A stretch of 64,000 nucleotides of DNA from Theristus sp. LFF4_11 (Eukaryota; Nematoda; Chromadorea; Monhysterida; Xyalidae): positions 1-64,000 of the forward strand of contig JASANC010001861.1 of assembly GCA_030248135.1 (NCBI GenBank), read 5' to 3'. The notes beneath the pieces were generated by a model. The model was not told the origin of the DNA, did no database searches, and saw only the letters and a program-made list of their open reading frames with translations. Within the stretch, counting starts at the first letter, position 1, and every line of letters starts with the position of its first letter. Of the stretch, positions 1 through 12,203 are shown in pieces. A program made the translations under genes and the position numbers.

Positions 1-466
1 ACCGTATTACCCACATTAAACCCCCCCCCCCCACCATTAATCCCCCCCACCAATAAACCCCCACCCCCCCCGACCAGTTTCCAAATAATCCCCCCCCCAC
101 AAATAATCCCCCATGGGGGTTAATTGGAAACCTGTTTGAAACACATACCCAGCGAATTCAGTGGCTGAATGCAGTGACATTGGTGAAATTGTGCTACCAA
201 AGGCCCCAAATGGATGAGTTAATGGTAATTTCATTACAAAAGGCTGTTACAAAAGGAAATCTCTGTGAAAAGTAGAAGTTTCTGCGACTTTCTTGCCTGC
301 CATGCAAGGTATTTTTGCCATTTTTCAACAAAACCCCACCCCTAGAAATTTTTGTATAATAAACCCCCCCCCCCCACCAATAATCCCCCCCCCACCAATA
401 AACCCCCACCCCTAAAAGTCGCTGACGTATTAATCCCCCATGGGGGTTTATTGGGGGTAATACGGT
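1..466. mobile_element. MITE with ACCGTATTACCC terminal inverted repeats
   Basis: The window opens with ACCGTATTACCC, and its exact inverse GGGTAATACGGT ends at 466, so this looks like one short TIR element filling the first 466 bp. The interior is made of C-runs broken by AATAAA-like spacers and has no credible coding region. The left target duplication would lie outside the window, so the superfamily cannot be assigned. Confidence 0.6.
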
Positions 467-470
467 ATTA

Positions 471-1552
471 TCTAAAAATGCGGAGGACGCATACAAAAGG
501 AGGAATATGGCTTTGTGTAAGCAGTGAGAAACTTTTTTGCTTCACAACTATTTTCAAGTTTCTGATGTGGCACACGGATACAAGTACATAAGAGCCATAT
601 TTTTGCGCCGTTTATTCATTATTTCGGTTGCACATGGTAGCCCTCTTACTTTTTCGACAAACGAAATTTTTACATTCGATGAATTTCGAGCAAATAGTAA
701 CATAAAGCTGCCAAATTAAAGACAACATCTTCGATCACTGACACTGCTTTGCCAAGGACAAAGCGTTGCGCAGAGGCATTGGCGAAGACACTGTCCCCAT
801 CTTGTGGCGAAGGCAATGTCCCCTTCTTGTGGCGAACGCAATGGCTCACGGAACGGACGGTTCAGCCAATATCCACACTCCTCCTATGTACATACAACAA
901 TCCACAGGACTTTGGTACCTTCGGGTTTTTGGAATTGGGGAGGAAAGTGAAAATTAACGGAAGACAACACCTTTTTGTCACGGGTATGTATGACCTATTT
1001 TTTAAACGTGTCCCACTGAAATGACGTCATGTGCCGCCAAACATGCGCTTGCCGTTCACTGCAAACCAGACTTTCCGTTTAGCCGATTTCTTTCCGTAAA
1101 CAAATGGTGAATGTCGAATCGGTCACACCAAACTGAAATTTTAGTGCCTGTACTTTGACAAACGGGCGTTTTTAAACCAAATGACGTCATTTTAGTCCGG
1201 ACACGTTTGAATAAATCCACAGTACCTACATAGCTGTGCGTACGTCATCAACAATAAAGCTTACCGGTATCTGCAGCAACGCTTTGAAGTCTCTAATTTT
1301 TTGTTTCTGGACAGGTTTGCAGAATTTCGCACATGCTGTGATTTCACACTAAGCTGAAGAGGACAAGTGAAAAACGCTTTGAAGGTTTTTAGGTTTTTCA
1401 TTAAAACAAACGCGGCGCAAAAATATAACTCTTATGTACTTGTATCCGTGTGCCACATCAGAAACTTGAAAATAGTTGTGAAGCAAAAAAGTTTCTCACT
1501 GCTTACACAAAGCCATATTCCTCCTTTTGTATGCGTCCTCCGCATTTTTAGA
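471..1552. mobile_element. Tc1/mariner-like non-autonomous element with ~140-bp TIRs
   Basis: Bases 471-610 and 1412-1552 are inverted copies of each other, nearly perfect over about 140 bp and beginning TCTAAAAATGCGG. TA dinucleotides flank both ends (469-470 and 1553-1554), as in Tc1/mariner insertions. No transposase ORF remains. A second short repeat (1004-1208) is nested inside. The element's right end coincides exactly with the outer end of the palindrome's left arm, in the middle of a receptor exon. Confidence 0.75.
1004..1208. mobile_element. Short MITE with AAACGTGTCC ends (copy 1)
   Basis: The ends AAACGTGTCC and GGACACGTTT are inverted, each followed inward by an ATGACGTCAT-like motif. 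A close second copy lies at 51342-51550. It is nested inside the mariner-like element 471-1552 and is non-coding. Confidence 0.65.
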
Positions 1553-2674
1553 TATATGTAGCATTCGTCCGTTGCGACCGGCGTGTCCATCGTGTAGTAC
1601 GCTCTGCCGAGTATGAACGTCGTGAAGCCAACGCCGACGCTAAACGGCGCTGCGATCATCACGTACCACGGTGACAGTGACTTCGCTTGGAAATACCACA
1701 TTGGCGCCGTCGTCGCCAGGAAACGGTCGATGCTCACCTGTGAACCAGCGTTTGAGCACTGGCCATACTTTGAGCAGAAAAAAATAGAAAAAATGACGAT
1801 CTGACGTATCGTGACCGTTTTTTAAAACACATCGAGAAACTTTTTTTGGGCGGACTTTTGAACTGAATAGTTATATTCTATTACCCGAGTTTCACTGGAA
1901 CCAGAAGAAGATCTCTGCACTTTTGAACTTCCGAGTCTCTCTTCAGCACAAAAAACTAACGACAGTCAGCATCAGCCCGACAGGTGTGAAAAAGAACATC
2001 CACAGCAGATTATGTGGCAGTAGGCCGCACGTGAAGCCGGTGAATGAATGCTGAAAAAGGCACAGGCAAGCGATGCGTGGAAAACAATTGAATGAAGACT
2101 CGTCGATGCAACGTTTTTGAACATGAACTTCTGGACTTAATTGTTGCAAAGTTACTTTTGAAACGTACCGGATTGTGCAGCGCGATACCTCCGTCACGAA
2201 TCAAGTGCATTCCTTGCCAGAGACCTTCGCTAAAGAAGCCAAGACCGTTGGCTGCGTTTGCGAATGCAAGTGCTGAAAAACGAATCCCAGAGACTAAAGT
2301 GTCATAATAAAAAACCTCAATCCAACGAAGACATGGAATCTGACTGATATGAACGTGACAATAGAACCTTCGCTCATGATCAGCTGTTATAAATAAGTTT
2401 TGAAACGATGTGGTGGCACGTTGTAAGCTCAAGTCCACGACATCATACCAGCGAGCACGACGTATTCCGGTCGACTGCGCAGCGCCTGATGATAAGCGAT
2501 CGTGGTGAATATGGCGAACCCGCCGAGCACCGTGATCCAGCTGACCAGAACGTAGGCGACCGCTCGCACGCAGTACGCGATGTTGCCGACCGTGTGATTG
2601 CGCAGTGACGCATCGCTGAGGAGGGCGTTCGCGAGCGTGCAATTGTCACAATCGAAATCTGCCGTGGTGTTCAT
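1553..2674 (-). pseudogene. Truncated copy of 7TM receptor gene (exons 1-4 only)
   Basis: This is the mirror copy of the first four exons of the receptor at 34295-38623. Exons are about 2674-2449, 2272-2169, 2050-1964 and 1737-1553. They encode the N-terminus through transmembrane segment 4, including the SIDRF motif at the end of TM3. The reading frame breaks at TACATATA inside exon 4, where a mariner-like element begins. Exons 5 and 6 (TM5-TM7) are not present further left within the window. One visible protein difference from the intact copy is MIAAPF here against MIAVPF there. A full receptor cannot be made from this copy as seen, unless the gene resumes off the left edge. Confidence 0.85.
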
Positions 2675-3228
2675 TGTGGTCGTTCCGCGACATCGCCTTG
2701 CTGTGCACCGTTTAAGGCGCGTTTAGCAATTAGATTTTCTTGCGTACGCACGGAGACAGAACTTAAAAAATGGCTACGCGAATTAGAATTTCGTACGCAT
2801 GACTGTCGTTCGCACGTAACGACTGTTTTGCGCGCATGATTTAGAACGTTGTCCGTGCGCACGCAAAAAAACTTGTGCCCACGCGAATTAGAATTTCGTG
2901 CGTGTGACTTACGTCTGTCCGACACGACTGTTTTGCGCACGGGATTTAGAACGACTGTTTGTCCGTGCGTAAAAAGACAAATGCGCACGCGAATTAGAAT
3001 TTCTTGCGCACGACTGTCCGACGACTTTTTGCTGCTGGCAGCAAAAAGTCGTTCGACAGATGTGCGGACAAGTTCATATTTTCCAGTGTCTGTTAATTTT
3101 AAGTTGAAAATTAACGTATTTTAGATGTTGGGGCAACGGAAAAAATGCTCAGTTTTATTTGGTGCGGGTCTACTTGCCTGTTTTGAAAAGAAAGAAAACT
3201 GAAATCTGCTGGGAACTGTTGTATTTCG

Positions 3229-3312
3229 TTGTTTGTTTGTTTGTTTGTTTGTTTGTTTGTTTGTTTGTTTGTTTGTTTGTTTGTTTGTTTGTTTGTTTGT
3301 TTGCTTGCTTGC
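3229..3312. repeat. (GTTT)n microsatellite
   Basis: About 18 uninterrupted GTTT units are followed by a short GCTT stretch, inside the Harbinger-like insertion. Cys-Leu-Phe-Val ORFs read through it are artefacts of the repeat. Confidence 0.95.
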
Positions 3313-3580
3313 TGGTTTCGGAGAAGGGGGCTGCTGGCTCCAAAAAAGCAAAACAGCTTCGATCAGCTTCTCTGTCACCTGCGCTTCGTCGAGCGAACTG
3401 ATCAGCGTCGGCGGAGATTTTGGGTCAGCATTTTCCATTTTTGAAAGATCCAAATCAAAATTTGTTCAAATTCAGTTTGTATATACCAAAACTGAAAGAA
3501 TTTAGATTTTTACATGCGCTTCTTGAGAACACATGTGATAAAAATGCGACGACAAACTGAATGCAAAATGGGGAAGGGGG

Positions 3581-4043
3581 CATAGTTGTTCCAGAGCCGA
3601 GGGGTTGGGGGGGGGGGGGCGATATAGATAGCTGGAGCAAATTTTCCAGATAGATAGATAGCTGGAAAATTTTGGGGGGGGGCGCGGGGGGGGCCATGTG
3701 ACTTTGGGGGGGGGGGCGGTCAAAATTTTGAAATTTGATAGATAGATAGCTAAAACGCTAAAAAGCTATAAAAACAGAAAAATAATGCTAAAAATACACT
3801 AAAAATCAAGTATAAGTGCGTATTTTACCTCAAGTTAGCGAAATTTTCAAGAATTACGAGAAAAAATGGTCAATTTTGGTCAAAAATTGACTCATTTTAT
3901 GTCTTCGAAGACAAAAATTTTCAGATAGGTAGCTGGCTGAGAAATTTTTTAGATAGATAATAGCTGAGCCGAAAAAACCTGTCTAGATTCGAAATTTTTT
4001 TGGGGGGGGGCCGCCCCCCCCAGGCCCCCCTAGAACAACTATG
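3581..4043. mobile_element. hAT-like MITE with CATAGTTGTTC ends (copy 1)
   Basis: CATAGTTGTT opens and AACAACTATG closes the element. The flanking 8-mers are GAAGGGGG and GAAAGGGG, a 7/8 match consistent with an aged hAT duplication. The interior has G-runs, GATAGATAGCTGG motifs and an AT-rich middle. A homologous copy in opposite orientation is at 55190-55669. It is nested in the Harbinger-like insertion. Confidence 0.8.
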
Positions 4044-4456
4044 GAAAGGGGAAGGGGAGGGAATGCAAGGGAGATGACCACTAAAAAATAAAATTTGTAA
4101 ATTCCCGTTTTCAAATTTGCTAGGGCAGACATTTGCATTTTTGTCCGCAACAGAACGGACTATTTTTGGTTACGGCATTTAGAACGACAGTCGTATGACG
4201 GATGCTACACGTTTTCTAATTCCCGTACGCAAGCTTGTCCGTCCGCACGTTCGGACATACCACACAACTTTTTGCCCACGCGAATTAGTTCTCCGTATGT
4301 ATGCACGACACTTCAGTCGTTCTAAATGCGGTGCGCAGTTTTCAGTTTTGTCGTGTGGCGTAAACGAAACGACTGTTTTGCGCCCCGCATTTAGAACGAC
4401 GTGCGTTCCGTGCGTACGTAAGAAAAACTAATTGCTAAACGCGCCTTTAGTGTGTA

Positions 4457-4740
4457 CACTAGTACACAGAATAGTAGCAGTATACTGTGGTCAATAGTAT
4501 AATAGTAGTAGAATACTCAGAGTAGTACACTAGTACACAAAATAATAGTAGTATACTGTTTGTTGTCAATAGTATAATGGTAGTAGAATACTCAGAGTTG
4601 TACACTAGTACACAGAATAATATTAGTATACTGTAGTCAATAGTATAATAGTAGTAGAATACTCAGAGTAGTACACTAGTACACAAAATAATAGTAGTAT
4701 ACTGTTGTCAATAGTATAATAGTATGATAGTAGAATATGC
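4457..4740. repeat. ~71-76-bp tandem repeat (left arm)
   Basis: Four tandem copies of a unit containing ACTAGTACACA, GTATACTG and CAATAGTATAATAG. The units differ by a few bases and small indels. The mirror copy is at about 33961-34250. Confidence 0.85.
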
Positions 4741-4756
4741 TTGAGTACTACAAGAA

Positions 4757-4870
4757 ATCGTGGTGCTCCGATTATACTAGGTGGGCCAGAAGTAGTGGAT
4801 CATAGTACAAAAACTAGCGGTGCTCCGATTATACAGGATACAGGGTGGGCCAGAATTAGTGGGTCGCCTT
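4757..4870. mobile_element. Tc1-like transposon end remnant (left arm)
   Basis: Two similar segments each contain GTGCTCCGATTATAC followed by GGTGGGCCAGAA and a TAGTGG motif. A CAGGGTGG-type start is common at Tc1-like termini. No opposite terminus was found nearby, so this is a one-sided remnant or a tandem end. The mirror is at about 33835-33948. Confidence 0.4.
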
Positions 4871-7800
4871 TTGTTTGCCCATAACTTTCGTTAACCGTTT
4901 TGCAAATTCTGCTGAGATTTGAACAGGACAAAGAATAGGACAGAAACACAAAAAAAACACCTTTGTCAATCTGACCATTTGCACCATGTTACCAATCGTT
5001 TTCTAACAACAGCAAAGCAAACCGATACTTTTTAAACGGTGATAAAGAAAATGAAAGCCAGCTATGATTTGACTGGACAGAAGCAAAGAAACACGCCACA
5101 CCGCCCACACGGCCTCTTTTTTACTTGTGTTTTCCAATTCAGATTTTTTATTTACGAAACAAAACAACTGATGGCGTGGCGTATATTCTGTCAATCACAG
5201 TTTTCTTGCGACTCGTGTAATAAAACACTGTTTTATAAAAGAAGATAAAATAAAAGCGTTGCCAATTCGATAACAAGTGCGCAAGCGAAGTAAAGATAAC
5301 CGCGAGTGTCAAAAATGGAACGGTGCTATTCCATGCCATGCAATACCGTAGTGTGGTGTCCATTGTTGTCTGCGAAGCATGACTGTGACAAAAGGCGGGC
5401 CACACAGCAAATGCGATTTCGTTTATTAAGATTTTTAAACTAGTTCCGTAATGCGCAAGTTGAGCAATTAATTATCGCGTGCAACTTAAATACAAGTCCG
5501 AAAAATGTCCGAGGGGTCAGAGATCCCACAGAAACATTAAAAACTGCTGCCAATATTTGAATGTCCGCAAGAATACCGAAAAACTCGGCAGGTGCCGCAC
5601 TTGTGTCAACGGACTACGGTGCTCGAAAACCAATAGTTTAACTGTCAGTTCAACAATTTTTATTTTTTCCGTGTTCCAGGTTCGCAATCGAATAAGCAAC
5701 CGTGAGAACACTGATTATTCGTATCACACGACCGAGCGAGTGATTGAGCGAAAATGTCGACAATTGAAGGCGCTCACACGACTGCGATTTTTTGAGGTTA
5801 CCGCTCAGATGCGCGCTTTTTTGTCTGATCTTTTCTTAAGAGATTAGAATTAAGATGGAGACATGTGTAGTAATACTGTGAATGAAAAGATTGCTTTGTG
5901 CAGTTCACAGATCAATCCAAAAAGCCTGATTGGCTACGTTTGAACGAGACCCGCAATCTACACACGAACGCCGATCGAAACAATCGAAAAACCAATCGAA
6001 AGTTTTCCAAATATATCACGTTCACTGCCATTGTTCACTTTCTCGGAGTCCACAAATTGCAAAAAAAACGATTCCAGGAGTTCACCAGCGACGAGCGCGA
6101 GTACTGGCCGCACACGCAGGACGCCTCATTGACGCAGCGTCACGTCACGAAAAGCGGCGTCATATCGGTGGACCCGAGCATTTGGCAGCGCATGTCCACG
6201 AAAGCGCTCTGCTGGTATCGAATTGCGCACGATGAAACTGGCGACAGCAAGCTTGGATCGAATCGATGCCGGAGTTTCCCGTGGATGCTCAGCGATGTTC
6301 TCGTGGATGTCAAGAAGGATTTGGTCGGTCAATTTATTTATTTTTTTTGTTTTGGACGTTCCTGCTGGAAATTTGGGGCACTTTTAGTTTTCGGGTGAAC
6401 TTTGAGCATGCCAGCGAAAACACTGGCTGAGTGGGTGATACTGACTTTGGTGACCAATAGAGCCACTTGGCTTTTTCGCACAATTGGAAATGCAGTCATC
6501 AATTCGTGTTTTTCTTTCTATGCCTTGTGTTTGTTTCCGGTCTGAAAACAGTCAAGATTCTCAAAAAATTCAACAAAAAACTGGCTTTTTCAAAGATTGC
6601 CATGTTTCAAATGCCATGTTTTATCAGACGGTTGCCAACCGGATGCGTCAATTGTGCCACGACGCTCCGTTCCACCGTGACTGCACACGTCAACTGGCGA
6701 AGTTCGCCACCAATCGCGACCGATTGAAATGCGTCAAGCGACTGTTGTTGTGGTGGCAGTCGCCTGGCAACAAATCATCGCCGTTTTTTGGTGTTGTTCT
6801 GCAGTGGTGGGTTTTTTATTTTAAGATTATAATGTTTACCGAATTCGAGTTTTAAAGTTTTTGGTAACAAGAGTTTTGATTTTGAGCAACCGATTTTGAC
6901 CAAATGATTGGTGACTCTTTGGTATCATACCAGTCCTGCGTTGTTGCGTGTAAATTATTGGTGCTTTGAGTTCGTTCCTGCATTCGATTATTCGTATGTC
7001 AAATTTAGCCTTGAACTCCGTCATTAATTAACACACACGTCAAATTCATGTTGACCATTCCGCACACACGGTCTTTCTCGTGATAATCCATTAGTTTAGC
7101 GATATTACCAATTTCGCAGGTACCTGAGTAAATACACGCACGTGGACGTTCTGTTTGCGGCGCTGATCCACTGGGCGTGCCGGGAGTGCAGCGTTCAGCC
7201 AAGCACACCGAAAGGCGCGCGCCGTGTCACGCAGCTGCTGCTGCTGTTCGTGCAGTACGCACACGGACATCTGACGTCGCCGGATGATGTCGTCATGGGC
7301 AACGAGGTGCTTCGGTGGCATTGCTTGTTTGGGAATGTTATGTTGCGGTGGCTTGCGCGGACGTTCACACGTTCATCGTGCATGGTCACTGTCCAATATG
7401 GGGACGATGAAGAAATGGATTTCTGTCTTGAGCCTCACCGATGGATCTACGGGGACTTATAACAGAACAACTCGATTGGTGCCTTCCTACAGTCTAACAC
7501 TATAACATATCCAACTAGCTGATTGGTTGATGCATGCATTATCTTGACGGCGCGTTCTGCGCGCGCGTGTCTGTGGCAGCAATTTGCCATGATAGCTGGA
7601 ACGGTCTTAAACTGAATCTCTCAAAGCTGAAACCCTCGCTTAAAACATTCGTGTTCGGTAGTTCAGGCACCCCTGAGCGACTACCGCGACGGCCAGCCAC
7701 TAAGCACCGACCTGGAGACGCAACTGATTGTGTTCCAATTGACGGCCGACCACAACAACAACAACCTTATTGGTCGTTTGTTGTGTTCGTTTGTGCGCTT

Positions 7801-8817
7801 TTTGGCCGCCTCCGAAACGGCGACCGCACGAGTTCGAGCGCAACTGAACGAGGTGTACCATTGTGCGGACACCGCGGCGTGCGCGGTCTCTTCGCGGGTA
7901 CTGCAGGTCTCCGACCGCGGTTATGCGGCGTTTAGTCAGGTCGGTGAGGTTCGATTGATTGATGGCACATTCACATGGACTCGTTTTTTTTGTTGTTGGT
8001 CCATGACCCGCCATCGCGAGGCAAGCCTTTCAGCATCGCACAAGCGTGCGACGATGTTGGTTTTTTGTTGTTTTTCTCTTGACCACCGCCAGAATGCGAA
8101 CGCGCTTAGTTCACTGCGGCCGATGGTGTACCACGATTGGCACAGAGCTGGTTGTTGTTTGTGATCATTTGCGAAACTTGATTGATTCGATTGCTACCTG
8201 GTTTGACGCTCAACACGATCCATGAACGTTCTTGAATTAATATGTTAGTATTCGTTAGTACAGTATATTTGGTTAAACCTGTGCCTGTCACTTTTTCCCG
8301 CAGAAAACACAGCGCGCGAAACTTTGAATTGAAAAGAAATAAACCGCAATCACGTCTGCTCGGCCAATCAAGAGCCCAGTTTTGTGACGAAATATGTCCT
8401 TGCTCCAATCCGGTGCCGTTATTCCATCATTCGCGAATTCTGTATTTTTATTTTCTGCTAAAAAAGATGACAGGTTCAAAAAACGTACTGTACACTGCAA
8501 CGCCATCAAAGTCGATTGTGAATGGGCGTTGTTTGGCAGGCCGCCATGCGCACCTATCAGCACATGGCGCTGACGGGCGCGGCGGACGCATTCGCTCTGC
8601 AGACGTCGGCCGACTCGAATGAAACGTCAGCGGACACCGTGCACCGTCGCTGGGACCACGCCGAGATGCCGCCGTTCATGATTGAACTCTGCTCGGCCTA
8701 TGGTGAGTTGTTGTGGCTGCTGTGTTTGTTGGTGTTTTGGAACAGCGAATTTTAGCTTGGAGAAGAGTGTAAGACTTTTGAAATGGTGAACGTCGCACAA
8801 CTGGTACGCAACGTTCA

Positions 8818-8955
8818 GGCCAATTCACATGCACGACGTTTATATAACCGGCACGTCACGTCACGGCACGTCATGTATGAATGCTTGTATGAACGAGCAC
8901 GTGTTCCAAAGATAACGTGACGTGCCGGATAAATGTTGTGTGCCTGAATTGCGCC
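8818..8955. mobile_element. Fold-back MITE with ~45-bp TIRs (left arm)
   Basis: GGCCAATTCACATGCACGAC at the left is mirrored by a GTGCCTGAATTGCGCC-type right end, and ACCGGCACGTCACGT inside is matched by ACGTGACGTGCCGG. It lies in the intron after the 8540-8702 exon. The right-arm mirror is 29749-29886. Confidence 0.6.
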
Positions 8956-9467
8956 TTATCCGGTGAGCAGCAGCTCTATGCAGCCGATCAGTGTGGCCAC
9001 CAACTGGCAGTTTTGGCAATCACAATGTATTTGTTTGTATACAGTACTAGCCTTTTTAACCCGCGGCCTTTTGAAATGAGTTTTCGATTTTGATGTCGAT
9101 CTTCTTTCACCCGTTTTTAGTGAGTTTAGATTTTTTTAAATAGAAATCAGTCGACTGATATCTCTGTGATACACGCAGGTGACACGCTGGAGCAGAAGAA
9201 CCTCACCAGTGACCTTCACGCACAGCGTCGCCGTCGCCGTCGAAGCGCCAGTCAGCCGCGCCAGGCGCCCGCGTGTGCGTGTCGCAGATTGTGGGGCGAT
9301 TATTCCTTGCAGGAGTTGCAGCATGTCTTCAAGGTTGCGTATCAGTTTGAGTGAACTGCACTAGCAGAGCAGTAATTCACTTTCTGATCGTGCCTTGGTC
9401 GCCAGCCAATGTGTCGATGAAAAACAAGCCAAAGCATTGATTCAGCTGATGGCGGAGCTCTTTTCTA

Positions 9468-9652
9468 CAGTCGAACGCTAAATTATAGCCACTCAGCTGA
9501 TTGGCTGCGTGATCACGTGATGCATGCTTTCTATGTAAGAGAGACAGACACCGCGCCTCCGCAGCAATGCCCGCACAGAAAGCATGCATCAGTCATCGCA
9601 TTACCACGCAACCAACCAATCAGCTGATTACCTATAATGTAGAGTTCGACTG
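9468..9652. mobile_element. CAGTCGAAC-family MITE (left arm)
   Basis: TIRs start CAGTCGAACGCTAAATTATA and end with the inverse TTCGACTG. TA duplications flank it at 9466-9467 and 9653-9654, and the subterminal motif CAGCTGATTGG is present. It lies in an RdRP intron of the 3' copy. Confidence 0.8.
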
Positions 9653-10446
9653 TAAGTCAAATTCTGACACAATTGCGTTTCACGATTGGCAGCGTTGGAG
9701 CGGCTGCGTGGACGTTCGCCTCCGACGATACCGCGACTGGGAGCAGTCTCGATGCGTCGTCTCAGCGTGCGGCTGCACACAGGCGCGCAGCACACTGCGT
9801 TCGTTGTTGATGAGCTCGCAACGACACGCACACCACAATGGTAGAGCGGGCTCGTTGCAACCTGCACACTCTTCGCAAACTGTACATTACAATAGTAGCA
9901 AGAACGAATATATCGGCTGTGGTTGAAGACATCTAAACACTATCCACTAGCTAAAAACGTGTTCTTGCAACTTCGATCCCGTTCTTTCTTATTTCGCGAG
10001 CTAGCTTCTGCGAAAAAAAATGACAGGTTTTAGCAAATATTGTATAATGTATACACGGTTGAAGGATAATCGTGATTTGGTTTTGATGATTTGATTGAAA
10101 TTCGTGAATTAATTTTGATGACGATCAATGATGTCCATATGCCCCCCCCTCGACATTAGCTCGGGAGGAACCTGATGGTAACTCCGGTGGTCAAGAGGGG
10201 TGGTTTCGTTGATAAGCGGCGAGTGTCCCGTGAACCGACAAGACAGCTTTTCGGTGGATTGTAAATACATTGATTGATTCGATCGTTTTACTGCATACAG
10301 AGTGTATTAGAACAGATGGCATGATTTTCACAACGGCTTTCGTAGATCCACCGAGCTCACCGAGCGCACCACCACCAACGCAAACAGCGTGCCTGCTGGA
10401 GCGAGTGCACGAATTCTACCTTGCCGAGAGACAGCAGCCGTGGTGA

Positions 10447-12203
10447 TCGAAGAGCAAGCGTATACTGTGAAAAAAATCCTACAGAAGTATTTGATATTTA
10501 TCCAAGAATGTTTTCATTAATTGACAAGATTATCAGAAGTCAAACGAGAAAACGAAGCAACAATATTGACCATTATGTATTTTTTCGGTTTAGATATTTT
10601 TTTAGGTTTATACATGTATATTGTTGTTGTTTTATGATGCCATGTGCTTCTATTGTGTGATTGTGTGCATATTCCAACGTCATAATAGTTGGGGTTGTGT
10701 GATTCGACGAACCACGGTATCTTGGTGTATCGTTTTTGGCAAGAATTATGGTCAGTTAGTTGTGGTGGTGGCAACTGAAAATGGTGATAACTTTCTTGTT
10801 GTGGACGATCTAACAGTAACTACGATTACGCAACGGGTTGTACTGGCGTTTGGTGATTAATTGTTTGCTTTTTTGCTACATTTAAATAGTTTTACTTCGT
10901 GTGATTATTCTTGTCCTCGCCTGAAATAGTCAAATACTAGAGAAAACCTATTTCTAATCATGATCAATCAATATCCAAAGTGTGCTTTTTTGTTTTGTTT
11001 TTAATTAGTCTTTATTATTTTGTTGTAGTTGTCACCTGATCCAGTAATATTACTTTCAATTTCTGCAATAACCATTTTGCGTTGGGTTCTTTTCAATTAC
11101 TGATTCTTATTTTTATCAATGTTTAATGCTTTTTTCACATTATTCGCATTATTGTTTCAACTGGTGTTAACATTTTGTGTTTCCCACTGATCAAAAATAA
11201 CCTTGTTTGCTGTTTGCAGTGCTGCTAATTCTTCAGTATTCGCTTCAAAATTCGGTTCATATTTTGATTCTGCTATTGTTTCAGTATTTTTTGGTCGATT
11301 CAATTTGCAAAATTCGTGTTTTTGCAAGGGTTTTTTGTTATTTCACTCGTTAATAAATAATTCAATTTATTGTGTGCATTATTATGGCACAAGTAAGTAT
11401 TATGGCTCTTTTGTATTCGCTTCAAAATTTCTGGATTCTTTATTCTCACACTTTTTCTCATGTATTTTTTACGTTTTTTCTTGCTTTTCATTTTTGCAAG
11501 TGTTCCAAAGGTACCATATTCCAAATTCCAAGCCATGTTTGCCATGTTGACCACCACTTGTGTAGTATATTTTTTGTTTGGGGACACGTTTGAAAATTCT
11601 AATACCCTTATTACACCAAACTGACTGAAACGTTAATTCTGCAGTATTCAGTTCAAAATTATGCATGTTTTCACTGGCCACAAATTGCAAAGAACAATGC
11701 GTTGCAAAAAAACAATCCAAACCCACCTGAAACATTGCTGCTGATCTGCTTACAATCGAAACATTAGTCTGCGTTGAAACTTGCGTGTTCGTTTGGTTGA
11801 TTTCAGATTTTCATAAAAACCGGAAAAAACAACTTCATAACAGTGCTGTTAAAATTCCATGTATTGAACACTCTGGAATAGAATCAAGATATTCATTTCA
11901 TTGTATTTCTTAGTTCCTTTGCTTATCAATCTTTACTGTGCTGAAAAATTTGTCAATCAAAACTCGGCCAATTATAAAACTAATCAATCTCAATGTCTGT
12001 ATCGCAAATCAAAATAAAATCTCAATCTCTCAAAAAAAGTCGGTGTTGCTTTGCTAAATCGAAAAAAAATAACCGCTAATTTTTGGCCGATTGCCTTGCG
12101 ACCTTTTTTGCCTTTTTCCAGTATTCAATCAAAACAGTGAACGCAGTTTTTTAACAAACCGCAGCTTGTTGGAATCAAACAACTGAACAATCGATATCTC
12201 AAA
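10447..12203. other. Intergenic region between RdRP 3' end and PRKCSH start (left arm)
   Basis: AT-rich, with only short ORFs that lack splice-consistent neighbours. No RNA gene or recognisable promoter motif was seen. In the right arm the same region is interrupted by a Helitron-like insertion; the empty site here is around 11060. Confidence 0.7.

Larger units (their letters stand above)
2715..4446. mobile_element. PIF/Harbinger-like non-autonomous transposon, left arm only
   Basis: The ends AGGCGCGTTTAGCAATTAG and its inverse are flanked by direct TTA duplications (2712-2714 and 4447-4449). The mirror position in the right arm (near 34260) has the uninterrupted site with a single TTA. The arm length difference there is 1735 bp, exactly the 1732-bp element plus 3 bp. 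A 3-bp TTA duplication is typical of PIF/Harbinger. There is no transposase; the interior holds subterminal repeats, a (GTTT)n tract and a nested hAT-like MITE at 3581-4043. This insertion postdates the separation of the two arms or haplotypes. Confidence 0.88.
5680..10446 (+). pseudogene. 3'-only copy of the RdRP gene (C-terminal exons, no catalytic domain)
   Basis: This is the mirror of the last ten exons of the RdRP gene at 28255-54552. Exons are 5680-5796, 6078-6323, 6628-6758, 7120-7306, 7667-7939, 8093-8125 (an 11-codon microexon), 8540-8702, 9179-9333, 9693-9840 and 10346-10446, which ends in TGA. Frames and splice phases agree between exons. It encodes only the helical C-terminal part (for example WYRIAHD and FPWMLSDVLVD) and has none of the barrel exons, so no polymerase can come from it. 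Upstream lies the receptor fragment in opposite orientation, as in the intact locus. It differs from the right copy by few substitutions (for example GVHKLQ here, GVRKLQ there, in flanking intron sequence). Confidence 0.85.

Noticed and set aside
3159..3505. Cys-Leu-Phe-Val ORFs in several frames
   Set aside because: They are translations of the (GTTT)n microsatellite.
4457..4740. CRISPR-like array
   Set aside because: Whole units repeat with no variable spacers, and the context is eukaryotic.
11203..11593. ORFs of 73-115 aa in the RdRP-PRKCSH interval
   Set aside because: Low-complexity Phe/Ser- or Lys-rich readings, present on both strands of AT-rich DNA, without splice-consistent partners or recognised domains.
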